DNA from: Filosporella fistucella
Taxonomy: Eukaryota; Ascomycota; Leotiomycetes; Helotiales
Direction: 5' to 3'
Length of the DNA: 64,000 nucleotides
Assembly: GCA_030077755.1 (NCBI GenBank)
Contig: JAQJZZ010000010.1
Span: 1,488,001-1,552,000, forward strand
In this document: in pieces, positions 11,352 through 21,849 of the stretch
Layout of the letters: every line of letters begins with the position of its first letter
How positions within the stretch are numbered: position 1 is the first letter of the stretch
Notes under the pieces: generated by a model
Seen by the model: the letters and a program-made list of their open reading frames with translations, nothing else
Databases searched by the model: none
Told to the model about the DNA's origin: nothing
Position numbers and translations under genes: made by a program

Positions 11352-11736
11352 CAAGCGTGTTTTTATTTTGTTCCAAGTATAATTACTGGTAGACATAGGG
11401 GAGTTATGGCTTGTGTATTTTGGATGTAACAGTAATCACTGTACCAGTAGAGCACAATTTGAGGACGGAATTTCAGTGCTGAAGTCACACAAGAAGGATG
11501 AATGGCTCACTATTTACTTGATTCCTCTATGTTAATATAGGATCCAAGAACATTGGGTGTTGAATTTCCAATGAATCCGCTCTATGGATGTTCATATTCC
11601 ACTTTGCCCCACAGCAACGAGAGTGAGAAGGACAGCATCATAGTCTTCCTACCAAACGAATGTCCACGCATTAAAAGCCAAATGACAAAGGAAACCAAGC
11701 TCCGTCCTTCCATCCATTCCGGCCAATGACACGGAT
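11352..11736. other. 3' intergenic space between convergent genes
   Basis: 385 bp between two convergent stops. It should contain both 3' UTRs. No further feature was seen. Confidence 0.5.
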
Positions 11737-12692
11737 CTAGACTGTAGTATCGCCACCCATTTCGCCGCTCAATTCACGAGAACCGACGCGGTTTCCTCGA
11801 ACGGATCCTTTGCCAGTAAGATTGCCTCCAACTTCAACAGCGCCATAAAGACTCTTGTAGGTATCCAAAGCCTTCTTAACTGCCTCAGCAGCAATCTTCA
11901 GTGCCCTGTGGAATATCAGCATTTGATTCACAACAGAATCCGGAATTTGAGAGACCAAGCCATCATGACCAGTGACCTCGGAACATGAACATGCGACTTA
12001 CTCTTCGGTAGCATCTGCCTTGACACCATTGCCGTTCTTGTGTCCGTTCGTGGTAGCTCCTCGAGCCTTGGCATCACGCTCCTCCAGCATCTCACGAATG
12101 TGGACATTCAACCACAAGCCTTCAAGTTGCTCCTTCTTCATATTGGATGCCCCGGAAATGTAGCCCTTACAAGTAGCGGTGCCACAGAAGCAGTCGAAGC
12201 CTTGGGCCATGGACCACTCGGTGCTGGGGTAGAAGAAAGTAAGTTCATCGCCTGGCTTCAAGCCTTTGGGGCCGGCGAGAATGGAGAGGGACGAGGTATC
12301 GAAGATCTGGTTTGAATGAATGAGTCAGTATCTGTCATTCTTTGTCGTGGGTATAATGCATTGTAAGGGAGCTGTTATAATAGGAAATGGCCAAGTAATA
12401 ATGTATGATGAGCTTGAGAAGGAGTACCTACAACTGATGGCTCACAGCTGTGGTTGATGTAGACCAGATCACTGTTCAGATTGAGGTGATCGTTTTTGCC
12501 GTATTGGACAGTGGCATAAGTTGGACCATCTGCCTTGGTGCAGGGTGGAAAATCGAGCTTTGCGAACAAAGCATAGGGAGGGAGGGAGACAGTTGAGACC
12601 GATTTGGTCGTGAAGTCTTCAGGGTTGGAGAAGAGGACTTTTTGCACAGCTGGGTGCGAGGGTTGATTCCAAGATGGTGCAAGAGGAGCCAT
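11737..12692 (-). CDS. SET-domain protein with post-SET cysteines
   Basis: Predicted S-adenosylmethionine-dependent protein methyltransferase of 244 residues. Exons 12692-12432, 12306-12002 and 11905-11737; introns of 125 bp (GTAGGT...CCAG) and 96 bp (GTAAGT...ACAG) join in frame as PSV-IFDTSSL and ATEE-ALKIAAE. The SET signature is visible: NHSCEPSV (residues 80-87) and GDELTFFYPSTEW, followed by a compact post-SET cluster FDCFCGTATC. The first 70 residues are short for a SET core, so this is a small, divergent member; the substrate cannot be inferred. The C-terminal exon is Gly/charged. The start at 12692 was chosen because the longer upstream frame has no SET character. Confidence 0.85.
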
Positions 12693-13638
12693 TGTTTCCT
12701 TTTTGGTGCAGTCTTTATTTTTCTGTAGACGCAAGAAGAGTTGTGATTGACAGATGTGTAAAAGGAGATCGATAGCGGGGTAACTATGGAGGGGTCCAAA
12801 GCAGTGAATTCGCACTTTTTGTGATTATGGCAACTCGTAGCAAATATGTGGAACTAAGACCTCTTCAACATGTAAATTGAAATTTAATGCTATGATTATA
12901 TCAGATCTCACTTTTTCCGGATAGATGGAGAGGTCCAGGATTGTATCGTCATGTGTTACTCTGCTCCCGATGCTGCAGGAACCAAACTGCAAAACATCCC
13001 CAACCCTGCAGGTGGCTTTGGCGGGGCAGACAGTTGAGTTGACCTCGGTTGACAGGAACAGGCAACCCTGTGCCGAAAGAATTCACGTGGCTGCTGTGGA
13101 GTGACTTTCTCCTCATTCATGGGAATTATGAATTAGGAACAGAGATTCGGATGATACCTATCCTTTATATTCAACACGTGTAAGTGGGAAACTTGGTAAA
13201 AGCTCATCAGCCTTCAGCTGACGGCAGTCTTGATCTCAGAAACTAAGAAACACAAAACCAAGCCCCACACTAGATACATTGGTGATGCCCTTCAGACTTT
13301 CATGCAATAATCAATCCATTTGTCAAGCACTCGTAATTGAGATGCAGATATAAATGAGAGCAAAGTGTTATTCTTTATGATGGATTGCTTAAAAAGGGGC
13401 GGCGCCGCTCCATTGGTGGCTTTGGACCTTTGAAGTCCAAAATGTGCCCATACGTCACTACTCAGTGACGACATGAAAACACTACTACCAATACTCAAAG
13501 ACTAGGAATTGAGATTGGGTATTCGACGGATTTAAACCTGGGTGAAAAGCCTGCTGCATTCTTTCAGTCTTTGACTCTCGATCAGTCCGCTTGGCAGTCA
13601 TATTGTATTTCAGTTGCAGGTGTTTGTCACCGATAATA
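12693..13638. other. Intergenic, no gene supported
   Basis: About 950 bp upstream of both the SET gene (minus) and the GND pseudogene (plus). It is AT-rich with a GC-rich GCGGCGCCGC palindrome near 13398-13410. Short frames here lack coding character. Confidence 0.5.
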
Positions 13639-15203
13639 ATGGCTATTGACAAAGTATACCGAAGAGATCCCAAGCATCTCGGATCGTGCTAACTCTATTT
13701 AGGTAGCTATGATTGGAGCAGACTCCTTGGGAGGTGGAATGGCTCTTCTCCTTGCTGAAAATGGAGTATCTGTCTGCCTGCAAGACCTGTCCGAAGAGAC
13801 AGTTGACGGATTTATTAAGTCTGCCAGCGAACAGGGAATCAAGAAGAAGCTCTCGAAGCACGAAAACTATGGCGAATTATGCGCATCGGTCTCTTCTCCA
13901 AGGATAATATTTTTCAGTCTACCACATGGCCCTGTTGGTGGCAGTGTCGTGGAAGGGTTGCATCCATGTCTAAACAAGGAAAACTGGTGGCTCAAGGTGT
14001 TTATTATATAGGATGCGGAGTGAGTGGTGGATACCAGGCTGCCAGGAGAGGTCCAAGCATGTGCCCCGGGGAAGAGGAGAAAGCGTTGGATATTGTGATG
14101 CCATTATTTCAGAAAATGACTGCCAAAGCAGAGGACGGAAGCCCTTGTGTTGCGAAGATTGGTGAGGGCGGGGCAGGACATTATGTCAAAATGATCCATA
14201 ATGGAATCGAATAGTGAGTTGAGTCGTCAAAAATGAGAAGTTACTGACAGCGCAGTGCAACGATGAGTCCCATCAGCGAGTCGTGGACTATAATGAATAA
14301 ACATATAGGGATGGAATACGATGAGATTGGGAAAGTTTTTGAGAAGTGGTCGTCAGAAGGGGAATTGGTTGGTATTGGCAAACATCTCTGGAACAATGTT
14401 GACTCGAGTAGAAAAAAACGTTCCTCGTCAAAATAGGAGCGGACAGTTGTAAGCAGAAAGATAGAAAAGGTCGCCATTTTCTTGGAGATGTGCAAGATAA
14501 AGTCGTGCAGGATATAGATGACAGTGAAGGAACAGGAATCTGGTCTAACACGCAAGCCACGAGTCTACATGTGCCAGCACCAACGCTCTCAACAGCTCAC
14601 TACCTCCGGATCGGGTCTGCATATCGAGGGCTGCGCCAACACGTCAAGGAAACCTTCCACGGCTCCTGCCTTCCCTTAAAGATCAATTTTAGAGATGGCA
14701 AAGAGCATGAAGAATTCATCGAAGACCTGCGGAAAGTAGTTTATACTACCTGCCTCGCATCCTATGTGCAAGGCATGAGTATCATTGATGTAGCGGACAA
14801 GGAGAACAAGTAGTCAATTAACTACTCCAATATTGTACAGATATGGCGAGCTGGATGTATCATTCAAGCTGATCATATTTCCGATCTTCTGTCAAAGATC
14901 TTTCATCCGTCATCAGATTCTAAGCACAAGAACCCACAATCTACTTTACGAGCCAAGTATTGTGAACGAACTGAAAGAATTTTTCCCGCTACTAAAGAGA
15001 TTGGTAACGAAAGGGGTGGAAGTAAATGCATGAGCGCCACCTTCGAATATCTCAAGTATTCTGGCAACTTAGAGCTTCCAACTCAGTTTTACGAGGCAGA
15101 ATTGGATTCCTTTGGGAAACACATGTACGATATCAAAAGTCTTGATAAGGGTCTCGACTTGCCTGAGACTGGCAAGCATCATTTCGAATGGAAGCCTCCG
15201 TAA
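13639..15203 (+). pseudogene. Decayed 6-phosphogluconate dehydrogenase (decarboxylating) copy
   Basis: Residual full-length 6PGDH reading spread over several frames. The first exon (MAIDK, 13639-13653) and a 49-bp intron (GTATAC...TTTAG) lead to VAMIGADSLGGGMALLLAENG, the Rossmann start. A frameshift near 13970 and a deletion remove the IDGGNE block. The reading resumes as AQGVYYIGCGVSGGYQAARR and GGAGHYVKMIHNGIEY. A second intact intron (14214-14255, GTGAGT...GCAG) precedes MEYDEIGKVFEKW. After another frameshift near 14430-14480 come KVVQDIDDSEGTG and FIEDLRK, then a TAG at 14812-14814 where family members have Trp. IQIWRAGCIIQADHI-like, EPSIVNEL and ELPTQFYEAELD/GKHHFEWKPP follow, with two more frame changes near 14945 and 15030. 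Retained introns show it arose by DNA duplication rather than from mRNA. At least four independent lesions make an active enzyme very unlikely. Confidence 0.85.
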
Positions 15204-15977
15204 TGTGGGCACTAGGTTTTGCTTCATAGAAACAACGAAGACTCAATTTCTGGAGCATGAACAGGGCTTGAAGTTTCTCGGCGGCTCGACATGTTTGGCT
15301 TATTTCCATGAAAGGCAGTTTACCGCATTCACGCGTTATATTCAGCCCACCACAACCGACAAAGGGCATTGACAAACCAGTGCAGCTTGGCCTCCAATCA
15401 TTCGGTCAGCTTAGGTGAATAATTTGAAAAATCTTCGAATGGATACATATTGTATAGTTGTTTGAGAATAATGGCCAAGCGTTGAACTCTGACAATCAGA
15501 AGAAAGGATCAGGCCACTTCCACCCGAATTTTCAAAATCACAACATCACCTGATCATGTCGCTCGCCGACCTCTTCCACACCATCGCCGAACAATTACAG
15601 TCAATTCCAAAAGTTAATGGTCTCACCCTGGGACCACCATGAACATTTGAACACTGGCGTATTGTACGTATATGAGCGGGGTTGCTTGGAAACTGAAGGC
15701 TTCTCGCCAACGAGACCTTCCCTTCCAGTCGCCGAATTGAAACTCTAGAGCATCTATTACAAATCGTGCCCTGACAACGTGATGAATTTCCATACCACAC
15801 TTTGAGTATATAGTGAATGGAAATAACTTCATGACTCGAAGCAATGTCACATTCATCTCCCTTGCTCAAAGTACCAACAATCAAGCAATTTGAGATTGGC
15901 TATTGAAACACATCGTTCTCGACATTTCAGTTATTCAACATCCATCATCCGTCGCAAAGGTCCTCGCTGTATCCACA
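15204..15977. other. Intergenic, no gene supported
   Basis: About 770 bp. A short plus-strand frame begins MSLADLFHTIAEQLQSIPK at 15556 but stops after 28 codons. A minus-strand frame at 15623-15856 has no recognised domain. Either could be a relic. The stretch presumably contains the promoter of the reductase-rhodanese gene. Confidence 0.4.
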
Positions 15978-17675
15978 ATGCTTTCAAAAGTTCCTCTCAG
16001 AATCGTCATCGTGGGAGGTGTAGCAGGTGGAATGTCAGCAGCCACTCGAGCGAGGCGTCTCGCCGAGTCTGCAGTTATCACTGTTTTCGAAAGAGGTCCC
16101 TACGTCAGTTATGCTAATTGCGGCCTCCCTTATGCCTTGGGAGGAATTATCAAAACGGAAGAGGCCCTTATCGTACAAACCCCAAAAGCTTTCAAAGAGA
16201 GATTCAATATCGATGTTCACACCGAGAGTGAGGTCGTCGGATTAGACCCTGTCAAGAAATTGGTCGAAGTGAAGACTGCAGGAAAGGAAGAGTTAGAAAC
16301 ATATCGCTACGACAAGCTCATTCTTTCTCAAGGAGCTGAGCCTTTTCACCCTCCAATCGAAGGAGTAAACTTACCTCATGTCTTCACTCTTCAGACAATC
16401 CCCGACTTGCAAAAGATCAAGTCATATATTGCTGTACACAATTGCAAGACAGTCGCTATCATCGGAGGGGGTTTTATTGGAATTGAATGCGCTGATGCTC
16501 TTCATGATCTTGGTCTTGAAGTCACTGTCATAGAGTACACCCCTCATGTCTTTCCCCTCTTGGATGCTGATATCACTGAGCCTCTTCATACCGAGATGCG
16601 ACGCAATGGAGTCCATCTTCTCCTCAACGCCAGAATCCAGCGAATCGAGGCTCCACAGTCTGCACATGAAGGCCATGTGACTGTTGCACATGGAGAGCCT
16701 GTACCCGCTGATATTGTCATCGTTTCTGTTGGAATCCGAGCTCGTACTGCTTTAGCTCTTCAGGCTGGGCTCGAAATTGGCAAAAGTGGTGTGAAGGTCA
16801 ATTCGTTCATGCAAACATCAGATCCAGATATCTACGCAGTGGGAGACATGGTAGAAACTACCCACAGGGTTGCTGAGCGGCAACTAAACACAGCTCTTGC
16901 TGGGCCAGCAAATAGGCAAGGCCGACTAGCAGCAGACAACATATTTGGCCGACAGGTCCATTACCGAGGAAACGTCGGGACATCAGCTTGCAAAGTCTTC
17001 GGCTTGACGGTTGCCAGTACTGGACTTTCTGTTCACTCTTTGCAGCAGATGGGGAAATCTCCACAGTGGGTCACGGTGCACCCACCTGATCACGCGGGGT
17101 ATTATCCTGGATCACATCCTCTCACTTTGAAGGTAATATTCGACTCCACAGATGGACAATTATTGGGAGCGCAAGCAGTTGGAATTTCAGGCGTTGATAA
17201 GAGGATTGACGTCCTGGCAACAGCAATCCAAGGCAACATGACCATTTACGACTTGGAACACTTAGAACTTGCCTACGCTCCACCTTATGGATCGGCCAAG
17301 GACCCCGTCAATATGGCGGGCTTTGTTGGAAGTAATGTTCTCAGAGGCGATGTTCAGATCATCCATCCAGAAGAAGTGAACATCGATGAACTTGCGGAGA
17401 AGCAAGTAGTAGATGTAAGGTCCCCAGGAGAATTCTCGAGGGGTCATCTTCCGGGCGCTATAAACTTGCCGTTGAACGGATTGAGAGAAGATATCAAGCA
17501 GGGGAAGCTGGATAATACAAAAGAGGTTTTGGTGTACTGCCAGGTTGGGTACAGAGGTTATCTTGGATACAGAATCTTGAAACAGTCGGGGTTCGAGGTG
17601 AAGAATCTGGATGGCGGATTCAAATCGGTGGTTGAGGGTGGAGTTAAAGTATTGCAGGAGATGCCTCTAATTTAA
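15978..17675 (+). CDS. CoA-disulfide reductase-like flavoprotein fused to a rhodanese domain
   Basis: Intronless gene of 565 residues from the ATG at 15978; an upstream extension of the frame has no ATG. The N-terminal two-thirds is a pyridine-nucleotide disulfide oxidoreductase: FAD-binding GGVAGGMSAATRARR (13-27), the single-cysteine active site SYANCGLPY with Cys 48 (the CoA-disulfide reductase pattern rather than CxxxxC), NAD(P)H-binding GGGFIGIECADAL and the FAD-contact YAVGDMVE. The C-terminal 100 residues form a rhodanese domain: VDVRSPGEFSRGHLPGAINLP and a loop YCQVGYRGY with Cys 521. In bacteria such fusions reduce CoA disulfide, persulfide or polysulfide; the fungal substrate is inferred. 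No mitochondrial presequence is evident. The absence of introns contrasts with most neighbours and is compatible with acquisition from bacteria, though not proof. Confidence 0.9.
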   Translation: MLSKVPLRIVIVGGVAGGMSAATRARRLAESAVITVFERGPYVSYANCGLPYALGGIIKTEEALIVQTPKAFKERFNIDVHTESEVVGLDPVKKLVEVKTAGKEELETYRYDKLILSQGAEPFHPPIEGVNLPHVFTLQTIPDLQKIKSYIAVHNCKTVAIIGGGFIGIECADALHDLGLEVTVIEYTPHVFPLLDADITEPLHTEMRRNGVHLLLNARIQRIEAPQSAHEGHVTVAHGEPVPADIVIVSVGIRARTALALQAGLEIGKSGVKVNSFMQTSDPDIYAVGDMVETTHRVAERQLNTALAGPANRQGRLAADNIFGRQVHYRGNVGTSACKVFGLTVASTGLSVHSLQQMGKSPQWVTVHPPDHAGYYPGSHPLTLKVIFDSTDGQLLGAQAVGISGVDKRIDVLATAIQGNMTIYDLEHLELAYAPPYGSAKDPVNMAGFVGSNVLRGDVQIIHPEEVNIDELAEKQVVDVRSPGEFSRGHLPGAINLPLNGLREDIKQGKLDNTKEVLVYCQVGYRGYLGYRILKQSGFEVKNLDGGFKSVVEGGVKVLQEMPLI

Positions 17676-18382
17676 TTCGCGAATCTAATAGCAACAATCT
17701 AGTTCTAGAGAGGTGTGGATATAATTATGAAGCTCACACTACAGTATTCATTATGAGCATGCATTCATTTTCATATGTCGAGATCTTGGTCCTGCTTGTT
17801 GGAGTTTCCTCCTTTTCGTCACGCTGTGTGATTTGGGACCCCAAGATGGCTGTGCATTAAAATGATGGTTAATGGTAAATGCAGAAAATCCGAGAAATTA
17901 ATCTGTAAGTAACAAATGCTTCTTTTATTTAGGTATTCTCTCGAACCAGATGTTTGGGATAGGGGTCGGCGATAGGGGATTAAGCGAAGTCTCGAGTTTG
18001 TTTCTGATTGTTCCCTCTTTCGGTGATAACATCTAAAAGCCGAGCGATCCCCGCATTACTGTACGGATTTCCTTCCCAATTCACTACCCCCAATGATCAA
18101 GATTCGGGGCAACTCGCAAGGCTGCACTATAATGACGCATTTCCAAACAGACCTGATTTATCAGCAGCAGCCGGGGTAGATTAACTAAGTGACAGGTAGG
18201 CACCACAATGGCTTGGGGAAGAGGAGACCATCGTATGGGAATAGATGTGGTGGGGTTGATACGAATTAAGAGGGGTACTACTTTGAACAGGGGAAGAACG
18301 GAAAACCTCCCAACATACCTAGCCATAAGTACAACATCTCCTCTCTTCTCACTTTCACTTGTGCCAAAATCATAATTTCATC
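17676..18382. other. Intergenic, no gene supported
   Basis: About 700 bp between two same-direction genes. It should hold the 3' end of the reductase-rhodanese gene and the promoter of the aldo-keto reductase. Only short frames with no coding character are seen. Confidence 0.5.
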
Positions 18383-19482
18383 ATGGCGGATTCAGCTCCG
18401 ACCATAATCTTCGGCACTGCAGGCATCGCCGCTTTCGACGAGCCCACCAAGTTCTTTGAGGTATTGGATAAGCATAATGTCAAAACTCTTGACACTGCGA
18501 GGCTTTATGCAAGTGATCTCTATTACATAGCTGGCAGATACTGATATGCCTCGCAGGGAGAAAGCGAGGCAGTTCTAGGAAAATATGAGACCCCCAAGAA
18601 GTATATTATCCACACGAAGGCTATGGGATTCTCAGCGGGCTCCATGACGAAGGAGAAGATTATTGAAGGAATGGCCACAAGTTTGAAAAATTTAAACACC
18701 GATAGCGTTCGTGTAACATCTGCAGGGCGTACATCTTACTGATTGCCATAGGTCGAGATCCTCTATCTTCACTCGCCAGACCCAGATACACCAATTGAAG
18801 ACACATTGGCTGGGATTCAGGAGGTGTACGCTGCTGGAAAGTTCAAAAAGGTACGCAATCTCCGCGACCAAGAAATGTTACTAATGCCCCCTAGTTCGGT
18901 CTCTCCAACTTCAGAGCGCCAGACGTGCAAAAGATTTACGACATCCAAAAAGCCGCGAACTCTGTTCTCCCCACTGTATTTCAAGGAAACTATAGCGCAG
19001 TATCGAGACACATCGAAACCGACCTTTTCCCTCTCCTACACAAGCTCAAAATCAGCTTCAATGCGTACTCTCCCATAGCAGGAGGCTTCCTCGTCAAGGA
19101 ATCTGCCCAACTACGCGAAAAAGATGATCATGGTCGATTCGGCAAGAACTCTAGAATTGGAAACATGTATATTGATATGTACGGCAAGGAAAGCTTGTAT
19201 CAAGCGTTAGACGAATGGGGAGTCATAGCGAAAGACGCTGGAATCTCAAAGGCTGCTCTGGCCTATCGATGGATCGCATACCACAGCGCTTTGAAGAAGG
19301 CAAACGGGGATGGAATCATTGTTGGAGCTAGCAAGACGAGCCAATTGGAGGAAACTCTGACTGCGATCGAGCAAGGACCATTGGACGCAAATATTGCGAA
19401 GAGAGCCAGCGATATTTGGGCAAAGGTTGAGAAAGATGCGCCACTTGACAACTGGAACAGCTTCGCATCTAAGCAAGGATAG
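18383..19482 (+). CDS. Aldo-keto reductase, aflatoxin-aldehyde-reductase (AKR7-like) type
   Basis: NADPH-dependent reductase of 322 residues. Exons 18383-18508, 18557-18712, 18752-18850 and 18895-19482, all joined in phase 0. The first intron starts with GCAAGT and ends TCGCAG: a GC-AG intron is the only join that gives LDTARLY-GESEAVLGK. The second intron is very short (39 bp, GTAACA...ATAG with TTACTGAT) and leaves an extra Arg before VEILYLHSPD, so its exact donor is uncertain. The third is 44 bp (GTACGC...CTAG, TTACTAAT). Catalytic tetrad: Asp 37 and Tyr 42 (DTARLY), Lys 63 (HTKAM) and His 101 (LYLHS). FGLSNFRAPDV and IIVGASKTSQLEE match the barrel and cofactor site. It is convergent with the P450. 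Confidence 0.9.
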
Positions 19483-19692
19483 ATTAGGCTAGTTGGCGTC
19501 GTTTCTAAAGACATAGATCATTGAATGCGGCATCTACAGATCTACGTTTATGACGACAATCTCACCCGCGTGGGCTGCTCCCGCTGCGACAAGAAACCGC
19601 AAGCGCGGATAGGATATACATTCCCTTTCAGATATTCACCTGACATTTACTTGCTGAAGCTCATGCATTCTTCGCAGTGCTATTCTCCCCGT

Positions 19693-21399
19693 TCAATCTC
19701 TCACTGGCTTTGCTCGCACCGGAAGTCTCTGGCACCAATTTTTTGGCACTCCTGTGAATCCATCACGATATGTCAAGATGTCATCATCCGTGATACTGGA
19801 CACTGGATCGATACTCAAATCAAACTTGCGAAAGAGGTGGGCGAATAACAGTCTCATCTCAATCCATGCAATATCCACACCAGGACAGGTACGAGCTCCT
19901 TTACTGAATGTCACTAACCAATGGTCCAAATTCCGGTCTTCTTTTTCTTTGCCGATCCAACGTTCTGGTCGGAAAATCTTGGCGTCTGGGCCCCAGATAG
20001 TAGGATCTTTCAGTATCATGTTTAAAGATGTGCTGATGATTGTTCCAGGAGGGAATGTGTAGTCTTTGTACTGCTCAAATTCACGAGGGTTATACCGGCT
20101 TAGTCGGCCAGGAGGGGAAGTGAATCTCAAGGCTTCACTAATCACGGCCGTGAGAAATTGGCAACCTTCGAGTGCTTCCATTGATGGGGCAAGGCGTGCG
20201 TCTGGCCAGGCCATTTTGAGCTCGGCTTTGAGACGAGAACCCCAATCAGGATTCTTCAGGAGTTGGTAAGTTCCAAGCGTCACTGTTGTGCCTACTGTTT
20301 CCCAGCCTCCGCTCCAAAGAGCAAGTCCTTGCTGGGACAATGCATTCGCGGTCTTATCTGACTCGGGAAGCTTCGACTCAATGAACGTGGCCATTACTGG
20401 TTTGAACGGCCTTGGTTCAAGTGTCCCTGATGAATCTCTCATCTCTTCTTGCAACTGTTGCAGAGTGCTTTTCGCCCACTGTACAAATTAGCCTTGTTCG
20501 AAGTTGTTGGTATTGTTCTCACAGAGAGGTAGCTGAGCATTGACCATTTTGGGTGAGGTCCACCAGCAGCCTGCTTTATCTTCTGCCACAGAAGATCACA
20601 CAGTAGTGGAATCAAGAAGTATATGTGTCTGCCCAAGTGGAACATGCCAAACAGGACCTCGTGTTCTCTATGATACAGCCCTCGAGTACTTTCTTCATCT
20701 TCAATAAAGTTGAACTCCTTCCCAAATATGAATTCAGTGAAAATGTCTGCAGGTGCTCCTCGATATACATAACTGGTGATGGGTCAGCATTTTCCGAGAA
20801 GTGTACGGTGAAGAATTACGCTAAATCGATTGAGCGCCCATCGGTATGGCGTTGCTCAATAATACCGCATGCCCTTTCGAGGTGTTTGTTCATCAAGTCT
20901 TGAAGCTTCAGGGCATTTGAGCGAGAAAAGGAATCCCCGAAAGCGGCTCTCTTCTTTGTATATTGCTTATAGTCTTCGGTCCCAAACAGTGTTTCACTGA
21001 TACCAAACTGATGAGCTGTCATGGCCCATTTGTTCAGTGGTCGGAAAGCAAGCAATTGATCAAAATATTCGAGATCATGAATATGAACCTCATTGGGGCC
21101 AATACGAACAATGGGTCCTACAGCTGTCAGCTCCAATAGTCAATTGGTTGAACATTCGACATACCATATTTCTGGTGCAAATCTGGCACTCTCGCCCATA
21201 GCCGACCATGGTGTATGGAATCCCAGTAAAATTCATACAATCTTGAAAAGGCACCAAAAGCGGGACCGGGGATCTTTGAGAGAGGATGAAAATATATTCT
21301 TTGAATAAAAGTTGCAATCTTGATGGCAACGTAAATTGAAATAACACCAGAAGCTAATGCTGGAAAAGGCACGCTCTGAATACTCGACAACACCGCCAT
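19693..21399 (-). CDS. Cytochrome P450 monooxygenase
   Basis: Membrane-anchored haem oxygenase of 522 residues. Exons 21399-21165, 21117-20820, 20772-20523 and 20478-19693; introns of 47, 47 and 44 bp have GTATGT, GTAATT and GTGAGA donors. N-terminal hydrophobic anchor (about 10-35), then HPLSKIPGP hinge. Later landmarks: I-helix ALWSGGWETVGTT, ExxR as EALR, FRPERW, and the haem loop FSKGARTCPG with Cys 459. The general type is that of fungal secondary-metabolism P450s (trichothecene C-15-hydroxylase-like), but substrate and CYP family cannot be assigned by eye. It lies tail-to-tail with the aldo-keto reductase and about 450 bp from the SDR on the same strand, so a small oxidative pathway is possible; no backbone synthase is present. 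Confidence 0.93.
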
Positions 21400-21849
21400 T
21401 TTGCAATATTGTCTCTGATTCTGGAAGAAAAACTATAAAAGATACAGCCTCTCCCTTGAAAAAAAATGTTATACTGTTTTCTTTATCTATGTTTATATCT
21501 CATTGATCGGACGCTAAGGCTTACATCTATCTGCCCAGGGGCGGCTGCAAGGTCGGTGATCTGCAGACCCTATGCGGCTTACCTGCCCCTTCCCAGCAAG
21601 CCAATCATGCTGATTCTGTCGGACTGTTGTGCATCGAGCAATAACGATAAAACAAAGTTATGGTAACCAAATTCTTGTTCTTGATAATCACCAATTTGAG
21701 TCAAAATTCAGGAACCTTACTATCCGGCATGCATATAAATGCGCGCGACCTTTTCCCCAAAAGCAAGCTCACCACACTCCGAATGGAACTCGGACACAAC
21801 CACACAATACAATGACTCTGAGCATTTCATTTTCTGTCCTGAGAGAGCA
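21400..21849. other. Intergenic region between P450 promoter and SDR 3' end
   Basis: 450 bp between two minus-strand genes. The first 100 bp must carry the P450 promoter. Nothing else recognisable was seen. Confidence 0.45.

Noticed and set aside
13292..13861. Minus-strand frames overlapping the start of the GND pseudogene
   Set aside because: They are shadows of the plus-strand 6PGDH reading, which is recognisable by motif.
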